Shown: positions 1 to 13,435 of the stretch, in pieces
Numbering within the stretch: position 1 is the stretch's first letter
Layout: the number at the start of each line of letters is the position of its first letter
DNA from: Aurifilum marmelostoma
Lineage: Eukaryota; Ascomycota; Sordariomycetes; Diaporthales; Cryphonectriaceae
Assembly (NCBI GenBank): GCA_027559495.1
Contig: JAMXSV010000003.1
Location: 2,790,001 to 2,854,000, forward strand
Direction of reading: 5' to 3'
Length of the DNA: 64,000 nt
The notes under the pieces: generated by a model
Databases searched by the model: none
Told to the model about the DNA's origin: nothing
The model's input: the letters and a program-made list of their open reading frames with translations, nothing else
Translations under genes and position numbers: made by a program

Positions 1-1706
1 TACTTAAAGCCTTTCTTCTTTAAAAGATATATTAAGCAATAATTATTATAGCAAGCTATCTAATTAAGGAAAGTATATTAGAATATATTATTTAATATTT
101 GCTTTATAAAATAGCTTTAATTCTAATATACTAATTATTCTTTTTTTATAATATTTACTTATTATTCTTCTATATAGCTAGCCTATTTCCCTTTTAAAAT
201 AGATTGCTATCTTTTTTTTTTAATTAGTAATAATTCTTTGCAAAATATTTAAGCTTGCTATAATTATAATATTTAATCTTATTACTACTTCTATTTATAG
301 CATTTAGCTTTATAAATTCTAAATAGATTATTCTTCTATAGGCTATACTAGATTAATTTTAGCTTTGCTATTTTTTAAAATACTAGTACTTTTTCCTAAA
401 ATTAGCTATTGCTTAGAGAATTTATATAATTTAGCTCTTTTCTTACTTCTTAAGTTATTACTTATATTATTTATTATTAATCTTAGTAGCTAATGCAATA
501 AAATTTGCAAGTTTTATAAATTATTCTATTTTAGCAAAGTTATTCTTAATTTTATTCTTAAGTCTATTATAGTACTATATAATAAAGGCTATATTATTTT
601 ACTAAATATAAGAAAAGGCTTTATAGGACTTTATAATATATTTAGCTACTAATTTAGTTTATTTAAGTTTAAGAAGCTTTTATTTAGCTTTATATTATTT
701 ATTTATATTACTAAAAGTATTCTTAAAAGCTTATTTTATATTATTAAAATCTTTAAAGATATATTTAATATTATTTTCCTGCTTAAGTTTATTAAATTTA
801 AAATAGTTTTTAAAAGTAAGCTTAAATTAAGCAAAGATATCTTCTATAAGGCAATATTCTATAAAGATAACTTTATTCTATTTATTACTAAACTTCTTCT
901 TCTTATAATAGAAATAAGCCTTATATTAGATAAGGAATGCCTAGAGAGTATAATATTTGCTTTTATAAAGTTCTAGTATCTTTATTTTATAATAAAACTT
1001 CTTTATAATTATTTTCTATTTTTTAAATTTCTTAATATAATTAATAAGTATTATAATCTACTTAATAAGATTAATAGTGCTGCTATTAGCAGTAAATTTA
1101 ATTAGAATTTAGAGTATTATTATATTTTATAGTATTTAAAGAGAAAATACTAAATTATTTCTAAATATAAGTTATTAAAATATAATAAGTATTATAATAT
1201 TAATAATAATAATCTAGATATATAAGAAGTTTATATTAGTAAAAGCAGAGCTAAGTTTCTCTTTTAGTATAGAATATAAGATTAATTATAATTATAACTG
1301 CGCTATAATGCTTATTGCCTTTAAAGCTACTAGATAAGTATAATCTAATGCTTAGATTAATAACTAAAGAGCTATAGAATATCTATATATATTTAAAGAA
1401 TAATTATGCTTAGACTATATAGTTTATTTAGTTATTTCTGACTATATTAGCTATATTGGATATATTAGCAATTTAGCATATTTAGATATATTAGATATAT
1501 TACTAATCTAATATATCTATTCTAATTAGCTGCTTATAAGGGTTGCTAATGCTTATTGAGTTTTAGTAAGCTTTGTCTTCTTTTATAATTCTAACCCTAA
1601 GGATTATATAAGCCTAATAGCTTATAGCAGTATTAAACTCTTATCTCTAAGGGTTTATTTTAGTAGCTGCTATCCTCTTATATTATAATTATTGCGAGTT
1701 ATAATA
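1..1706 (-). mobile_element. Truncated RIP-degraded LTR element A: 5' internal part and 5' LTR
   Basis: Positions 1-1,180 match 19,718-20,890 and about 33,990-35,175 along their length, so they are the same internal segment of the B/C element lineage. An LTR of that lineage follows at about 1,181-1,706. Related copies encode pol on the minus strand, so this would be the gag-side end and 5' LTR of a minus-strand element whose remainder lies outside the window. Base composition is extremely AT-rich and all frames are full of stops. No intact gene is present. Confidence 0.65.
1181..1706 (-). repeat. LTR of B/C lineage (copy A)
   Basis: On the plus strand it begins TATAATAAGTATTATA and ends GAGTTATAATA. 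The same borders occur at 13,675-14,133, 20,893-21,350, 35,176-35,696 and 36,114-36,616. Length is about 526 bp. The TG...CA ends have been mutated to TA...TA. Borders were placed by eye against the other copies. Confidence 0.6.
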
Positions 1707-4700
1707 TAAAGGCTAAGCTAGAGACTATTATTTGCTTTTATTAGTTCTAAAATAATTATTTAATTTAGAAATATTTAATAGTTAAGCTATAAAGAGTAAG
1801 AAAATCTTCTACTATATTTAAGCTATATACTAGATTTATAACTACTACTAAACTAAATTATAGCTCTTTATTACCCGCTTAGCCTACTATCCTATAGTAT
1901 TAAGAATACTATAGCTTAAATAGCATAATCTTATTATTAGATTTGCTTTATATACTATCTCCTTTAATAGCAATTATTGCTAAAAGAACTATAATATTCT
2001 TAGCTAATTAATTAAAGCTTAAGCTCTATATAATCTACTAAGATCTGCCTAACTTGCTATATAACTTAATTGCTTTAAAATCCTAAAAAAATATAATATT
2101 TTAATTATATCTTTATAAGCTAATACTGCTTATACTAAAAGAAAGAATTGCTAGCTATTTATTATTACTCTAGAAAATATTAACTATGCTTTATCTCTAA
2201 AATCTAATCTAAACTAAACTAAAGCCTTAAATAAACTATTCTTGCCTATTAAGCTTTGCAGCTTTAAAGATATCTTCTTTTTAAAGAAAGCTAATAAGCT
2301 ACTTCTATATTAACTATATAATTACTATATCCTGCTATAAGAGGGCAAAATAGCCCTATTTAAACCCTTATATACTATATCCTGCAATAAGCTAGCTGCT
2401 CTATATAAATAGTTAGATAAGAATTTAAAGAAGGAATTTATATACTTAAGTTTATTATCTGCTATATCTTTTATTTTATTTATTGCTAAATCTAGAAAAG
2501 AACTTTAATTCTGCATTAATTACTATACTCTAAATAATATTACTATTAAAAACTATTATTTATTACTCTTAATAAAAGAATTCTTAAATAACTTAAAAAA
2601 AATAAAATTCTTCTTAAAGATTAATATTATTACTATCTTTAATAATATTAGGATTTGCAAAGAAGAGGAATATCTAACTATATTCTATATTTGCTTTAGC
2701 CTATATAAGACCTTAATAATGCTATTTAGCTTTATAAAAGTACTTACTATATTTTAATACTTTATTAATAATACCCTATAAGAATATTTAAATATCTTTT
2801 ATATTACTTATTTAAATAATATTTTAATTTATAGCTATATTTATATAAAGTATAAAAAGCATATATAAGCTATTCTAATAGCTTTAAAGAAGGCTAGCTT
2901 ATATACTAAGAAGAAGAAATATAAGTTTTTTATAAAAGAGATTATATTTTTTAGATTAATTATAAGAGCTAATAGCATTTAAATAAATCTAAAAAAAATT
3001 AAGATTATTAATAATTAAAAGATTCTAATTTGCCTAACTAATATATAAGCTTTTATAAAGTTTAGCAATTTCTATTAATGCTTTATTTGCAATTTCTTAA
3101 GAATTATTAGCTTATTAATCTGCCTAACTAAGAAGAATATCTTATTTAAATTTAATACTACTTGCTAAAAAAGCTTTTAAAAAGCTTAAGAGAGTATTTA
3201 CTAAAGCACTTATATTTGCTTTATTTAATTAGAATAAGAATATTATTATAGAGATTAATATATTAGACTTTATTTTAGCTAAAATTCTATTTTAATATAA
3301 AGATAATAGCATTCTTTAATTTATTACATTCTTCTTTAAGAAATACTTAGTAATAGAGTATAATTATAAAATTTATAATAAAAAGCTACTAGCTATTATA
3401 TAATACTTTAAAGAATAGCACTTAAAATTAGAAAGAGTATAATTTCCTATTAAAGTAATTATAGATTATAAGAATCTAAAATACTTTATAACTATAAAAC
3501 TACTTAACTACTAATAAGCTTAATAAGCTAAATTCTTATCTTATTTTAACTTTAAAATAGTCTATTGCTTTAGAAAATAAAGCATTAAGCTAAATGCCTT
3601 AACTAGAAGATTAAAAGATTTATTTAAGAAAAGAGATAAATAATTGCTATATTAGAGTTAAATTATGCTAAAGAAAAAGAATTTTAAAAAAGTTAGTACT
3701 AATAAATGCAAAAAACTATCCCTGCCTAAGAAATTACTATAATAGGCCCCTGCTAAGGCTATTATACTAAATAGCTTAAAAAAGCTAAGAAGATTAGCAT
3801 TTAAAAGTGCTAATAGTATTTAAATCCCTTAGTTTATCCTGCTGCTTGCCTAAAAATACTGCTTTAGCCTAAATTAATATTAGAAGGCTGCTAGTCTACT
3901 AGCTCTAATCTGCCTATTTATAATTATAACCTAATTCTAATAAAGTAATAATCTACTTTGCTTTTTTAAATAAGAATATAAAAAAGATTCTATTTCCTAC
4001 TTAGTCTTAAAAGCTTTAAAGAAGAATGCTCTAAAATACCCTTTACTTATACTTGCTAAATATAAGAATAAGGATAAATAGTTATGCTATAGAAAATGCT
4101 AATATATACTAGATCTATTTAAACTAAAGGCTAAATTAGTTAAAGCTTATTATATTATGCTTATTACTAGCTATTTAGGCTTAGCAAAAATATATAAGAT
4201 ATTAGATTAAGAGTATTACTAGCTCTAAATACTTTAATTTATATAATAATAGACCCGAAATTATAATCTATACTGCTAAGTAAAGCCTAGCTGCAAAGGC
4301 TGCTAAAGCCTTCTAAAACTACTGTTTATTCCTAAATACTCTTAAAAGAATATCTCTATAGATTTTATTATATATCTGCCTTTAAGTTTAAGCTATAATA
4401 TAATTATAGTTATAATTAACTACTTAACTAAGATATAGTACTTTATTGCTTATAAGAAAATCTATAATGCTAAGAGAGTAGTGCGCCTATTTATAAAATA
4501 TATTTAGAAGCTTTATAGCTTGCTTAGGATTATAATCTCTAATTAAGGACTATAATTTATCTCTAAATTCTAGAAATACTTAACTAAATAACTATCTATT
4601 ATTGCTTTATTATTTATTACTTTTTATTCTAAAATAAATAGCTAAACTAAATATATAAATATATCTCTAGAATAATATTTATATCTATATATATCTTATC

Positions 4701-4812
4701 TATAGAATAATTAGTTTAGTTAGCTAGTACTAGCTAAATTCGCTATAAATAACTTTATTTTTAAAACTATTTTTATTACTTTATTCTTTGCTAACTATAG
4801 CTTCTATTTATA
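1707..4812 (+). mobile_element. RIP-degraded pol region of a second Ty3/Gypsy lineage (element Y)
   Basis: Plus-strand reading, with TAG/TAA taken as former Trp or Gln codons, shows successive pol domains. Reverse transcriptase lies at about 2,330-2,850 and includes a YLNNILIYS remnant of the YxDD box near 2,815. RNase H lies at about 3,260-3,640. The integrase zinc-finger region and start of the catalytic core lie at about 4,250-4,480, with remnants of the phrase LLxPLxIPxxxWxxISxDF. This integrase wording differs from that of E1, E2 and B, so it is another Gypsy clade. No matching LTR was identified. The fragment lies between the LTR of A and the left LTR of C. It is non-functional. Confidence 0.7.
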
Positions 4813-5109
4813 TATAATAAGCATTATAGTATTAATAATAATAATCTAAATGCATAAAGGATTATACTAGCAAGAGCAATGCTAAATTTCTTCTTTAGTA
4901 TAGAATATAAGAGTAATTTATAAGCTATAATTGCATTATAATGCTTACTGCCTTTAAAGCTACTAAATAAATATAATTTAATGCTTAGATTAATAACTAA
5001 AGAGCTATATATAAAGTTCTATCTATTAGTAATAATAATTATAGTTATATATTTTATTTTTTAATAATGCTTTTTTATATAATTTATAAAATTAATAATT
5101 TAAACTTTT

Positions 5110-5494
5110 TAAAAAATATAAAAAAATAAAAAAATATTTTTAAAAAAAAAATTTAAAAATTAAATATTTTTATTTTTTTTTATAAATAAAAAAAAAAAAA
5201 ATTTTTTTTTTAAAATAATTTTTTTTAATATAATTAATATAAAATATAATAAAAAAAAAAAAAAAAAAAATTATTTTTTTTAATTAAAAAAAAAAAAAAA
5301 TAAATATAAAATAATATAAAATAATAAATATTAAAAAAAAATATAAAAAAAATAAAATAAATAATTATAAATAAAAAATATAAATAAAAAAAAATATATT
5401 ATTAAAAAAAAAAAAAAATAAAAAATTTTTTTTTTTTTTTTTTTATAATTTTTTTAATATTTTTTTTTTTTTTTTTTTTTTTTTATTATTTTTT

Positions 5495-5538
<44 letters not shown>

Positions 5539-5682
5539 AAAATTTTTTTTTATATTTTAAATAATAAAAAATAAAATAATTTATTTTTTATATTTTTTAT
5601 TAAAATTTTTTTAAGCTTTATAATAGGGGAGAGGATAAAAGATAAAGGATAAAAAAAAAAATATTTATATAAAAAAAATATA

Positions 5683-5712
<30 letters not shown>
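5110..5712. repeat. Homopolymer-dominated low-complexity stretch with a poly(C) tract
   Basis: Almost only A and T homopolymer runs (for example long T runs near 5,460-5,535), followed by 29 consecutive C at 5,684-5,712. It occupies the place where element B carries the end of its LTR and the first part of its antisense ORF (about 13,970-14,540). The flanks still align to B, with AAAATAGATATA at 5,713-5,724 against AAAATAGAAATA near 14,540. It could be extreme decay, strand-slippage expansion, or a poor consensus in the assembly. Confidence 0.75.
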
Positions 5713-5714
<2 letters not shown>

Positions 5715-5724
5715 AATAGATATA

Positions 5725-6256
5725 TATTATAACCCATCCAATATGCAGGTCATAACAAAGATTGCGGCACAGCACTAAGGCCATACGGAACGGACTACAG
5801 GGAGCCGGGAGTCCAATACTCTAGAACAGAACTGGCACAACGAGATTATATAAGCCAGAATTAGGGTTATAAAGATTGCTTAGTTAAAGGAATCAATATC
5901 AACTCTATTAACTAGTCGAAGGAATTAGTATTAACTTAGTTAACTAGTTAAAGGATTTAATATTAACTCTAGCCTACCCCTGCTAGGAAAGAACTAATAC
6001 TACTAATAAAGGACTAAAAAATAGATTATATAAGAGATATATTTGCTACTATTAGATAGATCTAGTATATAGCTCTTTAGTTATTAATCTAAGTATTATC
6101 TCTAATATAAGTAATAGCTTTACTGCTAGTAATATATTGCAGAAGACTTTAAAAATTATTTTTATATTCTTTAGATTATACTTTAATATTATTCTTGCTT
6201 AATATAAACCCTTTATATACTTATTATATACCCTAATTATAGCAGTGCTTATTATA
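5725..6256 (+). repeat. 5' LTR of E1
   Basis: A 532-bp LTR, the same length as both LTRs of E2. It begins TATTATAACCCATCC; the original start TGTTATAACC is kept in E2. It ends GTGCTTATTATA. The first 130 bp keep CpG-containing words (GCGGCACAGC, CCATACGGAACGG) that are lost in the 3' LTR. Confidence 0.85.
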
Positions 6257-9200
6257 TTTTAATAACTCTTATTTAAGTATAGTTTAGTATACTTCTTCTT
6301 AAGCAATATAGAAATATAATATCTTCCCAAACTCTAATCTTCTCTACTATAGGCAAGACCTAGATTAGCACTAAGCTATAGCAAACTATTATAGCCCTAT
6401 AAGCTTGCATTTAGGAACTTAAAGAATTTAGTAATATGCAGATTAAGGTTTATAAGATAGATAAACCTATTTCTTTATAAAGAATTAAAGGGCACTCTTT
6501 AAGCTTTTATTACTTAGTATAAGGCCTACTTCCTTTACTATCTAGCCTAGTTTATAGATAAGGGAGAGAAGGCAGTCTTTGCAGGAACTTAGTTAGAAGG
6601 CAATGCTTTTGCCTAGTTTCGAACCTTTACTTTAAGACTACCTTAATAACCTAACTATACCTAATAATTGTAATAAGGAAACTAAAGCTATCTTTAACTT
6701 ATTTAAAGATTTCAAGAAAGCACTTAAGAACGCATTTAGCAATCTAGATAAAAAGCGTATAGCAGAATACAGTCTTATAAACCTTAAATAAACTAAAGCT
6801 ACTTTAGATTATATAGCTAAATTTAGGCAATATATAGAATAAGTTAGCTAGGAAGATAAAGCATTAATATCCTAGTTTTATAAAGGACTAAAAAATAGGA
6901 TTAAAGATAAACTATATAAAATAGATTAATCTAATAATTTAGCAGAATATATTGCAATAGCAGTATAAATTAATAACTACATCTTTAAATAATAATAGAA
7001 GAAAAACTGCAAGGGCAATAGATAACTATAGAAGTTTAAAGCCCTAGCTAATAGTAGAAAACGCTATTAGCCTTAGCAGAACTACTAAAGCAAATAATAG
7101 AGCTATATAAGTATAGCGCAGAGCAGCAGTATATATACTAGCCTAATAGAATTAGATGCTATATATTAATATAATAACTTTTAGAACTAAGGCAAAGGCA
7201 ATAGGGCATGCTTTAATTATAGAAAGCTTAAATACTTTATATAGGAATATTAATAATTATAAAGAAAATAATAGCAATCTATTTAAAAGAGATAATAGCT
7301 TAATATTGCTACTTAATAAGAACTTAATTATCTAAATAAAAATATTCTAATAAAGCAAGTAATAGACTCTATTAATTATAAATCTTTTAGTTAGACTGTA
7401 TATTATAATAATAGTTGCGTATTATATCTCTTAGAGAAAGAAGGTTTAGGATAGTTCTCTCTAGAAACCCAAGGGACAATAATAACTTGCTACTAGAGGC
7501 AGGGCTTCTATTAAAGAAGAATAATTGGACTATTCTACTAATCCTAGAGATTAGAGATCCAAAGAAGAATAGAACCTAGGGAAGTTTCCCCTATAGCATT
7601 ATCTTGCATAGCTTATAGACTATAATAAGCATATATTAGATACTATAGCATTCCCTAGCCTACAATAGGCGCAATGATAACTTAGAAAATGCAGACTTTA
7701 CTCTAGCCCCTATAGAAGAATATATTATAGAAATACTTACTCTAGAAGAAGGGACCTTCTAGGATAGATAACCTAATATCCTACTTGAATCTATTATGCA
7801 ATAATATATAGATAACTTAGAAGAATTAGTGCTAACTACCCGACGCAGTAGCCTTAATTCCAATAACCCAAATATTAATATCTAAATAGAATACCTTATA
7901 TATAGAATATCTCTAAAAACCCTCTTTAGAAGCATCTTACTTTAGAATTATAAAGCAGATAAACTAAAGGATCCTAGAATTAATGCATTCTACTTTAGAT
8001 ACTATTAATTAGCATAGATCTTATGCATCTATTATAGCTGCTAAATCTATTTTAAGAAAAAGATTAAATATAGATAGTTCCTAATTAGGGAAAGAAGAAT
8101 AACTTATTTAGGCATATAAAGAATCCGAACTATAGTTTAGGAAAGTACTAGATAAAAAAATACTATAATGCATTTATTAGTCTACTAGAAGATTGCCTTA
8201 GACCTTATATAGATAAGAAATGCAAGTAGTAGCAATATTTAGTAGAATAATGCATTATTTATATGCAGAATAAAGCATATGCCTAGCATATATAGCAATA
8301 CAGCAAGAAGCAATATAAGTATGCTTAATAATAAGCTAAGGCATTAGCTTAGAAGGCAGCTAAGAAGGCCCCTAAAAGGGAAAGATCGCCTATAAAGGGA
8401 TAATAGTTAATTAGGACTATAAGGTCCCTATGCATAATAGCAAGAGAGAAGCTATATATATATACGCTTTAATATAGATATTAAGGGCTAATATTATAGC
8501 GCGCTATTAGATAGTAGCGCATAAGAGAATTATATATCTCTCCTGCATTATTAATATAGTAAAAATACTATAGCAATAGAAAATAAAGCCCTATACCCTT
8601 AATACTATAGAAGGATAACCTATTATATATAACTAAGGGATAATTAATAAGGAGACTAATTACCTATCTATCTTAAACTAAGAATATATAATACTTATTT
8701 CCTTTAATATTATAGATATAGCGCATTATAATATAATATTAGGACTTCTATAGCTTAAGAAGCATAATTCTCGAATTAATTGGACTACTAGCTAGATCTT
8801 TTGGGAATAAGCTATATCTAATAGGATAGTTGCAATTAAAGGCGCAGAACAAGATTTAGTTACTAAGAATAGCTAAGAAAGGCGCTTAAATAAGAACTTA
8901 ATATATACCTCTAAATTAGCAGGAACTTAATAGCTTATAAAGAAGAACTATAAATGCCTTAAACCTATAAATGCAAAATAGGCATAAGTTAAATATATAA
9001 GTAAATAGAAACTAGTTAGAAGGACTTAGTCTAGCATAGAGCAATAATAATAGGCAGCAATAATAAAAATAGAAGCTATAGCCTTAGAAACTTAGTCTAG
9101 CCTAAGGCAGCTAGGATAGGCTATAGAAGCAGATAAACTAAGAATTATAAAAAATCGGATAAAGCTAATTAAGATATAATACTTCTGCAATATCGCCTAA

Positions 9201-12200
9201 GAATGCTTAATAGTACCTCCTATTCCTATAAGCAGTAGCAATAGAAGAAAGACCTCTACTAATATTTAATAGCATACTATAAGAGTATTATAAATTTACT
9301 AGATTATTCTTAGGAAAGCATAAGGGATTACTTTCTGCTAGAACCTAATTCAACTATAAAATATCCCTTAAGGAAGAAATAGAATTAAAGTTTTTCCCTA
9401 TTTATAGACTAAATAAAGCAAGACTTAAGGCACTTAGGGAGTACCTAGATAAGAATCTTAAAAGAGGATATATTAGAGAATTATACTCTCCAGCAGAATA
9501 CCTAATCCTCTTTATATCTAAAAAAAATAGCAAACTTAGGCTATATATAGACTTTAAATAACTTAATAATATAATAATTAAAGATTATTACTCTCTGCTA
9601 AGAAGCAATAAACTATAAGATAGAATGCAAGGCGCGCAATAGTTTACTATACTTAATCTTAAAAAAGGCTACTATTATATATAAATTGCAGAGAAGTATA
9701 AATAGAAAATAGCCTTTAGAACTTGCTATAAATATTATAAATATTATATTATGCTATTTAAACTAACTAATGCATTAGCTATATTCTAATGCATAATTAA
9801 CTATATTCTCTGCAAATTCCTTAATATTTTTGCTATTGCCTATCTAGATAATATCCTTATTTACTTAAAAGACTTTAAGATATATAAATAATATATACAA
9901 ACTATACTATAGATGCTGCAAAATGCTAAGATGCTAGTAGAATTTACTAAATATTATTTCTATACTTAGAAAGTAGATTATCTTAGATATACTCTTAAAC
10001 TAAGCAAGATTTATATATAGAAAGATAAAATTAAGGCAATTAAGGATTAGCCTGCATCTAGAAACCTTATAGATATTTAAGCATTCCTTAGATATATTAA
10101 TTTCTATAGATAGTTTATTAAGAATTATAGCAGAGAAGTTAAGCCCCTTATAGAACTTACTAAAAAAGAAATGCTATTTTATTAGGCAGAAGGATAATAG
10201 CAAGCATTTAATAAAATTAAGGATCTTATATTAAAAGACCTAATTTGCAAAGAACTAGACCTTAGCAAGGAACTCGAATTATATATAAATGCATTAGACT
10301 TTGCTATTAGAGCAGAACTTAACTAGCGCAATAAAAAAAGAATAATTAAGACTAATTGCTAACTTCTTAAAGAAGCTTAATAGACTAGAGTTGTAGTATA
10401 AAATACTAGATAAGGAACTTATAGCTATTATAGAAGCATTTAAGAAATAGGAATAATATCTTATTAGCGCAAAATACTAAATTAAAGTATTTTCTAATTA
10501 TAAAAATCTTATTATATTTACTATAATAAAAATACTTAATAGATAATAAGTAAAATAAGCAGAGTATCTATTATAGTTTAATCTTAAAATTATCTATATC
10601 TAAAAGAAGAAGAATGCTAAAGCAGATGCCCTTAGCAGAAGGTCTAATTATTAAAATAAGATTATAAAAGAAATCTAGAATATCTTTATAATAGATAGAG
10701 AAGGAAATCTTATTAATGCATATAGAGAGCTAAATACTGCCCTTAGAATTAATTAAATAAGCAAAGAACCTAAAGAATATAATCCTAGAGGAATAAGATT
10801 AGTATATCTGGGATATATATAGTGCCCTAGCATATAAATATTAGAGAGTTAGAGCAATCTTAGCATAGATTTCGAGATACTAGAACCTGCTAGGCCTTAA
10901 AAAAGAGAGTTAAGGACCTCTTATGAAATTGCAATAATTGCAAGAAGAATAAGGCAGAAAGATATAAGCCTTATAGATTGCTTTACCCTCTACTAGTACT
11001 AAGTTCAGTTTAGCAATTAGCTAGCCTAGACTTTATTATTAAGCTACCTCTTTTATAAGAACCCTTAACTAAAGTGCAATTTAATAGCATTTTAGTAGTA
11101 GTTTGCAAACTAAGCAAGTATGCTTACTTTCTACTATATAAGGAGAGCAGTATAGCAGAAGACCTTATATATATATTTCTTAGAATAATTATAGCTAATT
11201 ATAGCATGCTATAGGAAATTATCTTAGATAGGGATAGGAAGTTCGCATCGAACTTCTAGACCTTACTTGCAAAGCAGCTTAAAATAGCTTATAAGATATT
11301 AACTGCATTCTATCTATAAATAAATAAATAAATAGAATATATAAATTAAATTTTGGAATAATATCTATACTATTATATTAATTATAAATAAAATAATTAG
11401 ATTAAATTATTACTATTAGCATAATTTATATATAATAGCGCAGATATAAATATAATAAAAGTATTGCTATTTTATATAGTATATAGGCATAACTCTATAG
11501 TATACTATAAAGCATTGCTAGGGGCAAATGCAGAAGCAGCAGATAAGAAAGCTTAAAGGATTTAGAAGATCTATAAAGAACTATAATAAGAACTTGTATT
11601 TATTAGGGAATAAATAATAAGATATGCAAATACTAAGAGAATTAAAGGACTAATCCTTAAGGAGGAAGATAAGATTTATCTTTTTCGACGAAATATTAAG
11701 ATAAAGAGATCTAGTAATAAGCTTAATTATAAAAAGCTTAGTCTATTTAAGATTTTGCAGAAAATCTTACTAGTTAATTATAAACTTGCACTTTCCTATA
11801 GCATAAGAATATACCTAGTTTTCTATATTTTACTATTAAAGCTAGCAGTATAGAATATAAAGATTAATAATAGCATTAAAGTTAAAAATAATAAACTAGA
11901 ATATAAAATTAGAAAAATCCTTAAATATAGGGGCTAAAATAATATACTAGAATACTTAGTTAAGTAAAAAGGCTACCTCTTAAGCAAAAATATATAGAAA
12001 TCTCTAGAAAATATTACTAATATACTAGAATAGCTTATGCAATACTAGTCTAAAAAAAAATAATTATAGTAATAACTAATTAGCCTATAGAAATATTCGA
12101 AAATATAGCCTATTAGTTAAAATACCCTACTAGTTAATAAAATAAGCTACTAATTAAAGAAATACTAATTAGGGATAGTACTAAAAGGAAAAGATATACT

Positions 12201-12279
12201 AAGCTAGGCTAAGGGTTAGCAGCTAACTAAAGATCTAGCTATATCTTCTAGCCTATATTTATCTAGAATACTTAGGTCT

Positions 12280-12660
12280 AGTGGGGTCTAACTAGCCCCC
12301 CTATAGGCTAGCTATTAGAGAGAGGGCCCTTAGGAGCTAAGGCCTTAGCGCCTTGGTTAGCCTCTTTGATAGCTAAACGCTTAGCCTTAGCCTCTGCCTC
12401 CTCTTCGCCTCTAAACGCTCTAACTCTCCTAGATTTGTTAAGCCCCGACGAATAGCCTAAGCTATCTTCTCTCTCTATATTTTCTTTTATTAGCGAAGAC
12501 GCATTAACTTTAGCTTAAGGTCTTCGATTTCGTCCTCTAACTTTTAATGCTGGGAGGAGATATTAAGAAGCTTAGAAGAGTTAGTTAGTTTAAGAATATT
12601 ATATTTAGAATATTAGCAATGCATGCACTTAGCGCACTAGGAAGAATCCTTAAGGAATAC
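12280..12660 (-). pseudogene. Antisense coiled-coil ORF remnant in E1, between pol and 3' LTR
   Basis: Read on the minus strand from about 12,640, one frame gives CAKCMHC followed by a long charged helix (KLEDEIEDLKLKLMRLR at about 12,485-12,550), then AIRRGLTNLGELERLEA (about 12,400-12,450) and a Glu/Ala/Arg-rich tail. Stops inside it are mostly the TAA/TAG expected from RIP. Relative to E2 there is a two-base insertion near 12,390 that breaks the tail. It lies on the strand opposite gag-pol. The region contains one of the few CpG-bearing patches of the element (GCCCCGACGAATAG). I do not know a function; Cys pair plus coiled coil could suggest a nucleic-acid-binding or dimerising protein. 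Confidence 0.55.
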
Positions 12661-12903
12661 CTAATAAGATTTTAAGCCCTAAGCATTATAAGAAGAATAG
12701 GGAATTATAATAATAGCTTTAGAAAGAATAATTAAATAGAGGGACTTTTTCTACTTTAATCTATTAAAATAAGGATTAAAGGATTTCAGTTTTGCAACTC
12801 TATTTAATATTCTAATTAGAAAAGTATAATAATATAGCAAAATAATAGCAGGAAAACTTATAAGAAAATTATTAAGAATAATAATCTATAAGAAGGAAGA
12901 TAA

Positions 12904-13430
12904 TATTATAATCTATTTAATATATAGATTATAATAAAGATTATGCAGTATAGCATTAAAGCTATATAGAATAGATTATAGAGAGCTAGAGAGTCTAATA
13001 CTCTAGAATAGAACTAGTATAATAAGATTATATAAGCTAGAATTAGGGTTATAAAGATTGCTTAATTAAAGGAATTAATATTAACTCTATTAACTAGTTA
13101 AAGGAATTAATATTAACTTAATTAACTAGTTAAAGGATTTAATATTAACTCTAGCCTACTTTTGCTAGGAAGAAACTAATACTATTAATAAAGAACTAAA
13201 GAATAGATTATATAAGAGATATATTTGCTACTATTAGATAGATTTAGTATATAGCTCTTTAGTTATTAATCTAAATATTACCTCTAATATAAGTAATAGC
13301 TTTACTGCTAATAATACACTGCAGAAGACTTTAAAAGTTGTTTCCGTATTCTTTAGATTACATTTTGATATCATTCTTGCCTAATATAAACCCTTTATGT
13401 ATACTTATGTATAGGTTACAGAGGATTACA
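12904..13430 (+). repeat. 3' LTR of E1
   Basis: About 527 bp, matching the 5' LTR along its length but more heavily mutated at its start. The end differs by a small deletion and reads GGTTACAGAGGATTACA. It is followed directly by the ATATA target duplication. Confidence 0.8.
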
Positions 13431-13435
13431 ATATA

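Larger units (their letters stand above)
5725..13430 (+). mobile_element. Ty3/Gypsy chromovirus-type LTR retrotransposon E1 (RIP-inactivated, full length)
   Basis: A 7.7-kb element with LTRs at 5,725-6,256 and 12,904-13,430, flanked by the 5-bp direct repeat ATATA at 5,720-5,724 and 13,431-13,435. Plus-strand remnants in order: gag with a CCHC knuckle near 7,200-7,260 (CFNYRKPKYF); aspartic protease near 8,495-8,540 (LLDSSAQ, from an original DSGA type); RT about 9,480-9,880 with YLDNILIY near 9,840; RNase H about 10,290-10,600; integrase about 10,920-11,350; chromodomain about 11,895-12,040. Frequent TAG/TAA at former Trp and Gln codons and G-to-A changes show RIP. It sits inside the antisense ORF of element C. 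Confidence 0.85.
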
